Of a DNA stretch of 61,726 nucleotides, positions 52,081-59,939 are shown piece after piece. The notes beneath the pieces were generated by a model. That model saw nothing but the letters and a program-made list of their open reading frames with translations, was not told the origin of the DNA and did not search any database. This stretch comes from Myxococcales bacterium (GTDB taxonomy: Bacteria > Myxococcota > UBA727 > JABDBI01), in contig JAHFEG010000012.1 in assembly GCA_023248595.1 (NCBI GenBank), forward strand, positions 1 to 61,726, given 5' to 3'. Within the stretch, counting starts at the first letter, position 1; each line of letters begins with the position of its first letter. The translations under genes were made by a program, and so were the position numbers.

Positions 52081-52530
52081 ATGACCTATCCAGACATCGC
52101 AAATCTTTCGCAGGGATCTATTAATCTAAACGTGAGTTCTCAGGGCTCAGGGCGAACGACCTCCAATATTGATTTTTCTTCCCAGCTCAGAAAAGTCATG
52201 GCCCATGGTGCCAATGCTGCCAGCAGGGCAGCTTCAACCGCAGCGCCTCTCGTACCAGGAGCAGCAGTGATGTCGGCTGTTTTGAGTAATGCTGCCAATG
52301 ATCTGGCAAGTGCAGGTGGAGGCGGGAGTATGTTGAATGGGGTGGGTGGGCAAAACCCCAACTTTTTGCAGACGATGGAAGGCATGCAGCAAAATATGAT
52401 GTCTATGAATATGCAGATGATCGGTGTGCAACGCGAATTTCAACAAATGAGTGAGCAATACACAATGGTTTCAAATGTGATGAAAACGAAACATGATGCT
52501 GAAAAAAATGCTATCAGCAATATTCGCTAA
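52081..52530 (+). CDS. Gly/Ala-rich small protein B (paralogue of A)
   Basis: 149 residues with the same plan as the gene at 51466. NVSSQGSG sits near the N-terminus, and the hydrophobic segment is AASTAAPLVPGAAVMSAVLSNAAN, followed by a shorter Gly-rich stretch and a helical, Met-rich C-terminus ending VMKTKHDAEKNAISNIR. The C-termini of A and B align closely (LLKVRHDSDQSVIQNIH). The pair probably heteropolymerises or forms a two-part export substrate. Its ribosome-binding site lies in a hairpin. Confidence 0.6.
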   Translation: MTYPDIANLSQGSINLNVSSQGSGRTTSNIDFSSQLRKVMAHGANAASRAASTAAPLVPGAAVMSAVLSNAANDLASAGGGGSMLNGVGGQNPNFLQTMEGMQQNMMSMNMQMIGVQREFQQMSEQYTMVSNVMKTKHDAEKNAISNIR

Positions 52531-52642
52531 ACGTGTTTTCATCGATTATTTGAAGCGCGCCGATGGTTTATCTTTTGTGGGTAAGATGGTATTTATTCTC
52601 GTATAAAAGCGTGGTGATACTTCAAACAAAAGGGGCGTTGTG

Positions 52643-53095
52643 ATGGCGAAACCAGCAGTGCAAATGATTTCAGGAATAATCGAAGTGCCAAAGGCAGAGG
52701 CAATTTTGCTGCTCGAAGCAGGGTATTTATTAATGCAAATGGGAAAAAACCAAGATGCGTTAGTCATTTTTACAGGTGTCGCGGCACTGTTACCCCATAG
52801 CGATGTGCCTTGTATCGCCTTGGGTAATTTGCTCTTTCGTCAAGGCAAATTTGAGCAAGCACTTAAGGAACATCAACGGGCGTTAAAAAGAAATCCAGAG
52901 AGTGCGTTGGCTCAGGCACATATTGGGGAAATTTTGTTTTTCCAACAAAAATTCAGTGAAGGTGTTGCCGCGTTACAAAAAGCCATTGAGATGGATCCCA
53001 AAGGATCATCTGCCCAATTTGCCAGAGAGCTTTTAAAATCAAATGACGCACATATATTTGATAAAGGTCCTAATTTAAGAAAAAAGATGGAGTGA
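52643..53095 (+). CDS. TPR chaperone, LcrH/SycD-like
   Basis: A 150-residue all-helical protein with three tandem tetratricopeptide repeats: EAGYLLMQMGKNQDALVIFT, ALGNLLFRQGKFEQALKEHQ and AHIGEILFFQQKFSEGVAAL. Size and repeat number match class II type III chaperones (LcrH/SycD), which hold translocators before export. It lies beside the Gly/Ala-rich pair and the inner-rod-like gene, which supports the role. A generic TPR protein remains possible. Confidence 0.65.
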   Translation: MAKPAVQMISGIIEVPKAEAILLLEAGYLLMQMGKNQDALVIFTGVAALLPHSDVPCIALGNLLFRQGKFEQALKEHQRALKRNPESALAQAHIGEILFFQQKFSEGVAALQKAIEMDPKGSSAQFARELLKSNDAHIFDKGPNLRKKME

Positions 53096-53098
53096 GTG

Positions 53099-53479
53099 AT
53101 GGATATTAAGTCTCATGGTACCACGGCTGCACCGACTGGAAAAACGACGTCTTTGCAGAATGCAGATTCAAAAAAAACAGCTGAATTTGATGGCGTGCTT
53201 TCGCCCTCGGCAACCCCCAAAGCGACCCAGACAGAGAAAGTTTCTGAATTGATGGGTGGACTTCAAGAACTCGCCAAAGGTATCAAGGAAGGAAAGGTGA
53301 CCAAAGAAGAAGCCAGTAGGCAATTTGTGGGTATGGTCATTCAGCAACAAACTCACCTGAAACCCCATGTGAAAGATGTTAAAAAAATGGAAACTGCAGT
53401 CGCTGATGCGATTGAGCAAGATCCTTTTTTTGTGGCTAAGCTTGAGACCCAGTTGAAAAAATTAAGCCAAGAAAGCTAA
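53099..53479 (+). CDS. Unknown module protein
   Basis: 126 residues, no signal and no membrane segment. A Ser/Thr-rich disordered N-terminus of about 45 residues is followed by helices (VSELMGGLQELAKGIKEGKV, ASRQFVGMVIQQQTHLKPHV, KKMETAVADAIEQDPFFVAK). Disordered N-termini are typical of type III export signals. It is separated from the TPR gene by only 3 bases. I do not recognise it. Confidence 0.55.
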   Translation: MDIKSHGTTAAPTGKTTSLQNADSKKTAEFDGVLSPSATPKATQTEKVSELMGGLQELAKGIKEGKVTKEEASRQFVGMVIQQQTHLKPHVKDVKKMETAVADAIEQDPFFVAKLETQLKKLSQES

Positions 53480-53550
53480 TATTCTTAAAAGAGGGAAGAA
53501 CCATATGTGTGTCACGTGTTGTCCTTTGGGGAGCAAGGCGTGTGCACAAT

Positions 53551-54381
53551 ATGGAATTAAACGACGCAAAAGACATCGTAATTGAGCCTGTTTTGGGTGT
53601 GCCCCTAAAGACCGATAAGCGGGCCCTGGTAGAACAGTACACAAATTTTGTACGCTCGATTGCCAAGCAAGTTAAGAAATCCTTATCACCTAAAATAGAG
53701 TTGGACGATCTTGTTGCTTATGGCATGACAGGTTTGCTGGAAGCCGCTGAGAGATATAACCCAAATATAGGTGCCACCTTCACAACCTTTAGCTATTATC
53801 GTGTTCGCGGGGCGATCTATGATGGGCTCAGAGGGATGGGGTGGGTCAGCAGGCACGAGTATCAAAAAATTCGATTTGGTGAGCGCGCAACTGCCTATTT
53901 AGAAAATGTCGCCAATCGCGAAATGGCGAGTACAACTCAACGCAAAAACACCCAGGAAGAAATTGAGAATCTCAGCAACCAAGTCAATCAATTAGTCACT
54001 ATTTTTGTGACTTCCATGGAAGATTTAAAAGATATTGATTTTGAAGATAAGCAAAATGTTAGACAAGACATTCAAATTGAAGAACAAGAATTACGACATT
54101 TCATTAAATTGGCCTTGCACAAGTTACCTGCTCAAGATCAGGAATTAATTCGCCTCTATTATTTTCAAGGACTTAGCTTGGAAGAGGTGGGCGAAAAAAT
54201 TGGCCTCTCTAAATCATGGACCTGTAGGCGGCATGCACAGGTAATTGAAAAATTAAGTGCTACACTAAAAGAGTTAATGCAAAATCCTTCTTTGCAAAAG
54301 AAGAACAATTTGCCCCCCAAAAACAATAGGTTGCAGAGGGGTGTCGCCTTTCTTGGCTTGATTTTCAGCAACTTTTGCTGA
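53551..54381 (+). CDS. FliA/WhiG-type alternative sigma factor
   Basis: Region 2 (about 28-95) has ELDDLVAYGMTGLLEAAERY and FTTFSYYRVRGAIYDGLRG, which bind the -10 element and core polymerase. Region 4 (about 200-255) has LPAQDQELIRLYYFQGLSLE and the recognition helix KIGLSKSWTCRRHAQVIEKL. Region 3 is short. It ends with a basic/hydrophobic tail beyond the usual length. A GTG at 53509 is an alternative start. Being inside the module suggests it controls these genes; I could not find a clear -28 GCCGATAA-type promoter. Confidence 0.88.
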   Translation: MELNDAKDIVIEPVLGVPLKTDKRALVEQYTNFVRSIAKQVKKSLSPKIELDDLVAYGMTGLLEAAERYNPNIGATFTTFSYYRVRGAIYDGLRGMGWVSRHEYQKIRFGERATAYLENVANREMASTTQRKNTQEEIENLSNQVNQLVTIFVTSMEDLKDIDFEDKQNVRQDIQIEEQELRHFIKLALHKLPAQDQELIRLYYFQGLSLEEVGEKIGLSKSWTCRRHAQVIEKLSATLKELMQNPSLQKKNNLPPKNNRLQRGVAFLGLIFSNFC

Positions 54382-54442
54382 TAGTTTTTGATAATATGGT
54401 TAAGATGAGAATTGAACATATTTGAAAATAAGGGGTGTTTGT

Positions 54443-54937
54443 ATGCCAGAGATTCCAACTGGAGGTATTGGAGGGCAAGGCCTGGCCCAGGAGCTCGTAA
54501 AAGAGTTACAGAAGCAATCGAAAGAACAGAAAGTTCCAGGAAAAAGTTTCGATGATGCGATGTCGAAAGCTGCCGTTAAGGACAATATTGCTCCTAAAAA
54601 TATGCAGCCTAATGCTGTGCAGCAAGTTACTGTGTCAAAACCGACTGAGGGTGTGAATAGGGTTGATATGAGGCACCTTGAAATAACCCAAGAAATTCAA
54701 AAAACCCAGCCTGAAGTCTCCTCGCCGCTAAAAAGTTTAGTGGGAGCTTTCGCAAAAGATCAAGGGGCAATGGGAAAACTTATGGATGTGGCCATGAGTG
54801 GTCAGCAATTTTCACCAGGGCAACTGTTAACCTTGCAGTCAGCAAGTTATAAAATAACATTTGAGATGGACGCAATGAGTAAAATGGCAGAGACAGTCAG
54901 CGGGGCTGTCAAAACCACCATGCAAACACAAGTCTAA
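54443..54937 (+). CDS. Type III inner-rod (SctI/YscI)-like protein
   Basis: 164 residues. The last 45 residues read SPGQLLTLQSASYKITFEMD followed by MSKMAETVSGAVKTTMQTQV, the form of the YscI/PrgJ inner-rod C-terminus (LL-x2-Q-x5-8, then a coil ending TLLxTQV). The N-terminal part is polar and low-complexity, longer than in YscI. AGGGG sits 7 bases before the ATG. Inner rods cap the needle inside the export apparatus. The match is short, so a related export protein is possible. Confidence 0.65.
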   Translation: MPEIPTGGIGGQGLAQELVKELQKQSKEQKVPGKSFDDAMSKAAVKDNIAPKNMQPNAVQQVTVSKPTEGVNRVDMRHLEITQEIQKTQPEVSSPLKSLVGAFAKDQGAMGKLMDVAMSGQQFSPGQLLTLQSASYKITFEMDAMSKMAETVSGAVKTTMQTQV

Positions 54938-55054
54938 AATGTCGTATTGTCTTATGCGCAGTTAAAGAATAGTACTGGCTATGCGTGTATTTATTTTTTT
55001 TGTGTTGATAAGATAGTCGTGCATGATTTTAAAGCTGAGGTAAATTGGATCATT

Positions 55055-56365
55055 ATGGATGTGAGTGGTTTTTATATTGAGATATTGTTTGTATGTTTTC
55101 TTTTATCGATTTTTTTCTCAGGGGCGGAAACAGCTCTAACCTCTCTTTCTGAAGCAAAAACACAGCAGTTGCTCGAAGGCAGTCGTCGCAGCGCAAAAGC
55201 GCTTCTCTTATGGTCTAAGTATCCCAATCGCGTGTTAACGACTTTGCTTGTGGGTAGTAACATTGTTAACACCCTGAGTGCGGCAATTGCCACTGTCATC
55301 GCTGAGCATTTATTTGGGGGTTATGGAATTGCAATTGCGACGGGTTTGGTGACCTTGGCTCTTCTGGTGTTTTGTGATGTGACTCCAAAAACATTTGCGA
55401 GGCATAATGCCGAAGCGATTGCGCCAATTGCAATGGTTATTTTGGCACCATTTTATTGGTTTTTTTCTCCTATTGTTTTTTTGTTGACTTGGTTTGCTGC
55501 TGTTGTGGTTCGACTGATGGGAGGCCGATCTTCTTCCGAGGGTCCTGTTGCTACAGAAGAAGATATCGCTTTTATGATTCGGCTTGGACATCAAGGTGGC
55601 GTTTTGGCAAGCGAAGAAGGCGAAATGCTAGAGAGTGTATTTGAGTTTCGCGATACCTTAGTGAAAGAGGCTATGGTGCCACGTACCAATATTTGTTCGC
55701 TAGATAAAAAAGCTTCTTTAGATCAAGTATTGTCAGAAATAAGGGAACACAATCATTCCAGATGGCCTGTTTATGAAGATAATATTGACAATGTGATTGG
55801 TGTTTTTCATTCAAAAGAATTGTTTGAAGTATTGAAACAACCTCATGCAGAATTTTGTTTAATGAATCACGTCCGTCCTGCTTTGTTTGTCCCTGATATA
55901 ATGAAAGTGCGTGCTTTGTTAAAGGAATTTAAACATGGTAAAGCACATCTCGCTGTTGTTGTTGATGAGTATGGAGGAACGGCTGGCATCATTTCTCTAG
56001 AAGATATCTTAGAGGAAATTGTAGGGGAAATTCGTGATGAATATGATGATGCTGATGAAGAGCAATTGTTCCGCCGCATCGATCATAACAATTATCAAGC
56101 CAATGGCCAGGCCAGTATTTATGATTTGGGTGATGCTTTAGAGATTCAATTCCCCAACGAAGAACCCTATGAGACATTGGGTGGATTTTTAATTGCAACC
56201 TATGGTAAAATGCCTCCACCCAACACTGAAATGGACTTTAAGGGGTGGCGTTTTATGATTAAAAATGCAGATGAGAAACGTATTACCAGTGTTTTAATCA
56301 GGAAGCTTTTCAGTCAAGCAGAGGAGTCAGCTCTACTGCAAACGAGAGATTCACCTCCTGGATGA
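55055..56365 (+). CDS. CNNM/HlyC-CorC transporter-like protein with CBS pair
   Basis: An N-terminal DUF21/CNNM membrane domain (about 1-195, four segments, with FFSGAETALTSLS and VGSNIVNTLSAAIA) is followed by two CBS domains (about 225-345: VPRTNICSLDKKAS, DEYGGTAGIISLEDILEEIV) and a CorC_HlyC domain at the C-terminus (about 355-430). Such proteins are linked to magnesium or cation transport. An ATG at 54947 is possible but adds an unrelated leader. It is 7 bases from the next gene, so they are co-transcribed. Confidence 0.9.
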   Translation: MDVSGFYIEILFVCFLLSIFFSGAETALTSLSEAKTQQLLEGSRRSAKALLLWSKYPNRVLTTLLVGSNIVNTLSAAIATVIAEHLFGGYGIAIATGLVTLALLVFCDVTPKTFARHNAEAIAPIAMVILAPFYWFFSPIVFLLTWFAAVVVRLMGGRSSSEGPVATEEDIAFMIRLGHQGGVLASEEGEMLESVFEFRDTLVKEAMVPRTNICSLDKKASLDQVLSEIREHNHSRWPVYEDNIDNVIGVFHSKELFEVLKQPHAEFCLMNHVRPALFVPDIMKVRALLKEFKHGKAHLAVVVDEYGGTAGIISLEDILEEIVGEIRDEYDDADEEQLFRRIDHNNYQANGQASIYDLGDALEIQFPNEEPYETLGGFLIATYGKMPPPNTEMDFKGWRFMIKNADEKRITSVLIRKLFSQAEESALLQTRDSPPG

Positions 56366-56371
56366 TAACCA

Positions 56372-57631
56372 ATGGATAAAAATCAGATAAAGAGTTTTTT
56401 AGATCCGCGCCATCTTTTTTCTAACACGCTTTCCCGATTTTTTTCCCAAGATCATTTTGTGCGCATGCATGGATTGTGGGGCCGAAAGGTTTTTTTAAAT
56501 TGGAAAAGAGCTTTCACGAGGCTTTTGCCGCTTGGAGGTGCTTCAGCTGGCAATCGCGTAACACTTTATGATGATGGTGACGCTGCTTTTTTTTCCATAC
56601 AGGACGCTCTCAGAGGAGCACAAAAAAATATCTGGCTTGAGACGTATATTTTTGAACCAGATGCTTTAGGGACACGCATCCGCAATACTTTGGTTGATGC
56701 TGCTTTGAGAGGAGTGCATATTATTGTATTGTATGATCATTTTGGGTCACAACGGGTTACACAGTCTTTTTGGGAACCGTTGTTGGCTGCGGGTGGCAGG
56801 GTATACGCCTTTAATCCTATATGGCCATGGCGGCGCAAGGGTCCTTTCTTGTTTCGTGATCATCGAAAGATTTTGATTGTGGATAATCGATTTGGTTTCT
56901 GTGGTGGGCAGAACATTAGTGTCGATTATGCCGGCCCCAAATTAGGCAATGGAAGATTTCGCGATACAGTCATCCGATTAGAAGGACCAAGCATCAAGGA
57001 TTTGGGTAAACTTTTCCTGGCTTCATTACGTGAAACCACAGGCCAGGTGCAAAACTTTGAATATGACGGACCTGTCCATAAAGAGGATATTTTTATTCAA
57101 GTGCTTGGTTCTAATACGAGGCGCAATTTGCATGCGATTCAAAGATCGATGGAAGTGACTTTAAAAAGAGCAACTCGGTACTGTTATTTTACCACCCCTT
57201 ATTTTATGCCTTATGACAATTTGCGCAAAGCCATGATTGAAGCGGCAAGTCGAGGAGTGGACGTTCGTATTTTGACGGCTGGGTTATCAGATGTTCCCTT
57301 AATGAGAATGGCAAGCCAGCGCGTTTACGGACAATTTTTAAAGGCTGGAATTCGAGTCTATGAAATGTTTGACAAAACGCTTCATGCTAAAACCGCCACC
57401 ATCGATGGCGTTTATGGAACTGTTGGATCTTACAATCTTGACCATTGGTCGGCTAGACGTAATCTGGAAGTAAACATCAGCATTTTTGATGCTGGTGTCG
57501 CTAGAGATCTAGAAAAAAATTTTCATCAAGATTTGCAATTGGCTCGTGAGGTCACCATGGCGAATCTAAATAATCGTCCATGGTGGTTACGCATAGCGCA
57601 ATGGTTTGCCTATCAGTTGATGAGACTTTAA
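56372..57631 (+). CDS. Phospholipase D-family cardiolipin synthase-like protein
   Basis: Two HKD-type motifs are present: FRDHRKILIVDNRFGFCGGQ (about 165) and LHAKTATIDGVYGTVGSYN (about 350). HxK is present in both, with the downstream GG/GS and N conserved. There is no N-terminal membrane segment; a hydrophobic surface is expected. It may synthesise cardiolipin from phosphatidylglycerol, or act as another PLD. 419 residues is shorter than ClsA. Confidence 0.87.
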   Translation: MDKNQIKSFLDPRHLFSNTLSRFFSQDHFVRMHGLWGRKVFLNWKRAFTRLLPLGGASAGNRVTLYDDGDAAFFSIQDALRGAQKNIWLETYIFEPDALGTRIRNTLVDAALRGVHIIVLYDHFGSQRVTQSFWEPLLAAGGRVYAFNPIWPWRRKGPFLFRDHRKILIVDNRFGFCGGQNISVDYAGPKLGNGRFRDTVIRLEGPSIKDLGKLFLASLRETTGQVQNFEYDGPVHKEDIFIQVLGSNTRRNLHAIQRSMEVTLKRATRYCYFTTPYFMPYDNLRKAMIEAASRGVDVRILTAGLSDVPLMRMASQRVYGQFLKAGIRVYEMFDKTLHAKTATIDGVYGTVGSYNLDHWSARRNLEVNISIFDAGVARDLEKNFHQDLQLAREVTMANLNNRPWWLRIAQWFAYQLMRL

Positions 57632-57642
57632 ACGCAAAATTT

Positions 57643-58791
57643 CTAAAATTTGCCGCTTTGCGTTGGTTCAAATCCTGGAACCAACTTTTGAGGAATGTTG
57701 ATTTTGAGTAAGCGCTCAATATCTTTCAAATAAGCATACTCGTCCCTGCTAACCAGCGAGAGTGCAGCACCTTCACTACCGGCTCGTCCTGTGCGACCAA
57801 TGCGATGAACATAATCTTCTGGCACGTTGGGCAACTCAAAATTGACAACATGAGGTAATAGATCAATGTCTAGCCCCCTGGCTGCAATATCAGTGGCGAC
57901 TAAAATGCGGATGCTGCCTTGCTTGAAATCTGCCAAGGCTTTTGTGCGTGCGCCCTGGCTCTTGTTGCCGTGAATTGCTGAGGCAGAAATACCATCTTTT
58001 TTGAGCTGTTCACAAAGACGATTGGCGCCATGTTTGGTGCGGGTAAAGACTAAAACTTGCTTCCAATTTCCTGATTTAATTAAGAAGCAAAGCAACTCAC
58101 GCTTGCGTCTGCTATCCACAGGGTGAATGACTTGAGAAATGCCGGTTGCTGTTGCATTGCGGGGAGCGACCTGGATGGTTTGTGGATCATGTAAAAAACC
58201 ATCGGCGAGTTTTTTGATTTCAGGAGAAAATGTGGCCGAGAAAAGCAAGTTTTGGCGTTTTTTGGGCAACAAAGCAATGATTTTGCGAATGTCACGAATA
58301 AAACCCATATCCAACATGCGATCTGCTTCATCGAGTACTAAAATCTCAACCTGTGACAGGTTAATGGTTCTCTGTGAAACGTGATCAAGAAGTCGCCCAG
58401 GGGTGGCAATTACAATATCCACTCCGCGACGTAGATGATCGATTTGTGGATTGATGCTCACACCACCGAAAATGACAGTCGATTTAAAAGGCAGATATTT
58501 GCCATAAGTGGTTACGCTTTCTTTAATTTGGGCTGCCAATTCACGCGTGGGTGTCAACACCAACGCCCGTACGAAACCGCGTCCATGGGAAGGCGAAAGA
58601 CCTAAGCGTTGCAAAAGTGGTAACGTGAAGCCAGCTGTTTTACCGGTACCTGTTTGTGCTCCGGCCAAGACATCTCGCCCATCGAGGATAGCAGGAATCG
58701 CCTGACTTTGAACGGGTGTCGGTTCGGTGTAGCCGGACTCGGTGATAGCTCGCAGAAGTTCAGGTGATAAACCGAGAGAATTGAATGACAT
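57643..58791 (-). CDS. rhlE: DEAD-box RNA helicase RhlE-like
   Basis: The conserved motifs appear in order: Q-motif ([13 protein letters not shown]), motif I AQTGTGKT, Ia PTRELAAQI, Ib [21 protein letters not shown] (DEAD), III SAT, and the RecA-2 motifs [13 protein letters not shown] and [10 protein letters not shown]. 382 residues, with no long C-terminal tail, which fits the RhlE group. Role is probably ribosome assembly or RNA turnover, especially in cold. Confidence 0.93.
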   Translation of the reverse strand: MSFNSLGLSPELLRAITESGYTEPTPVQSQAIPAILDGRDVLAGAQTGTGKTAGFTLPLLQRLGLSPSHGRGFVRALVLTPTRELAAQIKESVTTYGKYLPFKSTVIFGGVSINPQIDHLRRGVDIVIATPGRLLDHVSQRTINLSQVEILVLDEADRMLDMGFIRDIRKIIALLPKKRQNLLFSATFSPEIKKLADGFLHDPQTIQVAPRNATATGISQVIHPVDSRRKRELLCFLIKSGNWKQVLVFTRTKHGANRLCEQLKKDGISASAIHGNKSQGARTKALADFKQGSIRILVATDIAARGLDIDLLPHVVNFELPNVPEDYVHRIGRTGRAGSEGAALSLVSRDEYAYLKDIERLLKINIPQKLVPGFEPTQSGKF

Positions 58792-58911
58792 AAAAAGTGC
58801 CTTATTGAATTGTCAGAAATATAAATCGATTAAACGACAATTAGTGGATGCAAAGTAGGGTGTTCTGACATTTGAAGTGCAGATTGGCAATGGGGGGTAG
58901 AATATCCAAGC

Positions 58912-59688
58912 TTATAACGAAATCCCGACATCTCCAGCATAAACGGCTTTTGTTTTGCCATCTGGCTTTTGGACCCATAAAGAACCATCATCGCGAATGG
59001 CAATTGCTTTGCCAACAACAGAAGAGTTGCCCTCTTCAATGCGCACGTTTCGGTTGAGTGTTGCCGAAAAATGGCGGATTTTTTCTAAGCAATCTGCCCA
59101 ATGAGATGGGTTATGAATCTGGTCAAAATGTTTTTGTAAAGACTTCAGAATGGTTGCTAAAAGAAATTCTGGTTTATCAAAAAAGCCTGCATCAGACAAG
59201 AAACCGGCATGGGGTAAATTATCGACTAAAAAAGAAGAATTTTCTCGATCAAGGTTTATGCCAATCCCGACAACTGCTGCTTGAATTTGTGATCCCTGGC
59301 TGGAAATTTCCGCTAAAATGCCTGCCACTTTTCGAAATGGCCCCCAAAGAGGTAATTCTTGTTTGTCGGCAGCTAAAATCACAATGTCGTTGGGCCATTT
59401 GATGTAGGCCTCAACCTGGAAATGATGCAGAGCTTCAAGCAAAGCAACAGCCGCTATAAGAGTTAGCCTGGGAGCATATTCGATGGCCATATCGGGTCGC
59501 AGTATCAGGGAAAAAGCTAAACTGTTTTCGGTTGCTATCCAGCTTCGGCCTTGCCGACCTCTGCCTTCTGTTTGTTCTTTGGTAACGACGACGGTGCCAT
59601 GGGCTGCACCTTTTTTGACTAAATCAAGGGCCACGGTATTGGTTGATGAACAGGTTTCAAGTTGATGGATGGTCGCTTGTGGTGTCAT
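58912..59688 (-). CDS. birA: Biotin--[acetyl-CoA-carboxylase] ligase (no regulatory HTH)
   Basis: It activates biotin and attaches it to carrier protein. Visible motifs: LETCSSTNTVALDLVKKG, TEGRGRQGRSWIAT (biotin loop), AYIKWPNDIV and VAGILAEIS, VGIGINLD. There is no N-terminal helix-turn-helix, so it does not repress the bio operon. I start at the ATG at 59688. A TATAAT lies just upstream (59695-59700), so the mRNA may be nearly leaderless; an ATG at 59703 is an alternative but would overlap that box. Confidence 0.92.
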   Translation of the reverse strand: MTPQATIHQLETCSSTNTVALDLVKKGAAHGTVVVTKEQTEGRGRQGRSWIATENSLAFSLILRPDMAIEYAPRLTLIAAVALLEALHHFQVEAYIKWPNDIVILAADKQELPLWGPFRKVAGILAEISSQGSQIQAAVVGIGINLDRENSSFLVDNLPHAGFLSDAGFFDKPEFLLATILKSLQKHFDQIHNPSHWADCLEKIRHFSATLNRNVRIEEGNSSVVGKAIAIRDDGSLWVQKPDGKTKAVYAGDVGISL

Positions 59689-59742
59689 ATGTGCATTATA
59701 CATGGCGTTTTATTGGGAAAGTGACAACGAAAAATTTTAGAC

Positions 59743-59771
59743 TAGACATTGCTCGATTCAAAAAGTATGGT
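59743..59771 (+). promoter_or_regulatory. Candidate promoter of the trp-leader/DAHP synthase operon
   Basis: TAGACA (59743-59748) and TATGGT (59766-59771) are exactly 17 bases apart. Each matches its consensus at four or five of six positions. The region is divergent from birA. Confidence 0.4.
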
Positions 59772-59778
59772 TTCAAAT

Positions 59779-59862
59779 ATGACGTACATTGTTTTTACTC
59801 AAATGAATGGTTGGTGGCGCTGTGGTAGTAGCCTCGGTGGACCAACGTGCGTCTCATATTGA
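59779..59862 (+). CDS. Trp leader peptide (attenuator)
   Basis: A 27-codon reading frame contains two adjacent TGG codons (59812-59817) in the context GWWR, as in the E. coli trp leader peptide. A later in-frame ATG at 59803 would give 19 residues (MNGWWRCGSSLGGPTCVSY). No strong ribosome-binding site is seen. Stalling at the Trp codons when charged tRNA-Trp is low would change folding of the following RNA. Confidence 0.7.
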   Translation: MTYIVFTQMNGWWRCGSSLGGPTCVSY

Positions 59863-59911
59863 TTGAATCAATCGCATTGAATAACCCACCAGTTTTGGTG
59901 GGTTTTTTTTT
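59810..59911 (+). promoter_or_regulatory. Transcription attenuator of the DAHP synthase-trpE operon
   Basis: Four segments have the classic layout. Segment 1 is GTTGGT over the Trp codons (59810-59815). Segment 2 is GGTGGACCAAC (59836-59846); its ACCAAC pairs with 1. Segment 3 is AACCCACCA (59883-59891); its CCACC pairs with GGTGG of segment 2. Segment 4 is TGGTGGGTT (59896-59904). Segments 3-4 form the 9-bp terminator stem, followed by a T-run to 59911. Pairings 1-2, 2-3 and 3-4 are mutually exclusive. Confidence 0.75.
59883..59911 (+). terminator. Intrinsic terminator (attenuator)
   Basis: AACCCACCA and TGGTGGGTT form a perfect 9-bp stem with a four-base loop, followed by nine T from 59903. 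It precedes DAHP synthase by 28 bases and has no gene before it, so it works as a regulated terminator. Confidence 0.9.
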
Positions 59912-59939
59912 GCGCGTAACTTAAAAAGAGGAGCTAAAA

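Noticed and set aside
53505-53585. 26-codon Cys-rich upstream frame overlapping the sigma-factor start
   Set aside because: It has a GAGGG site in front but could simply be the region before the true start; no sign of conservation can be seen.
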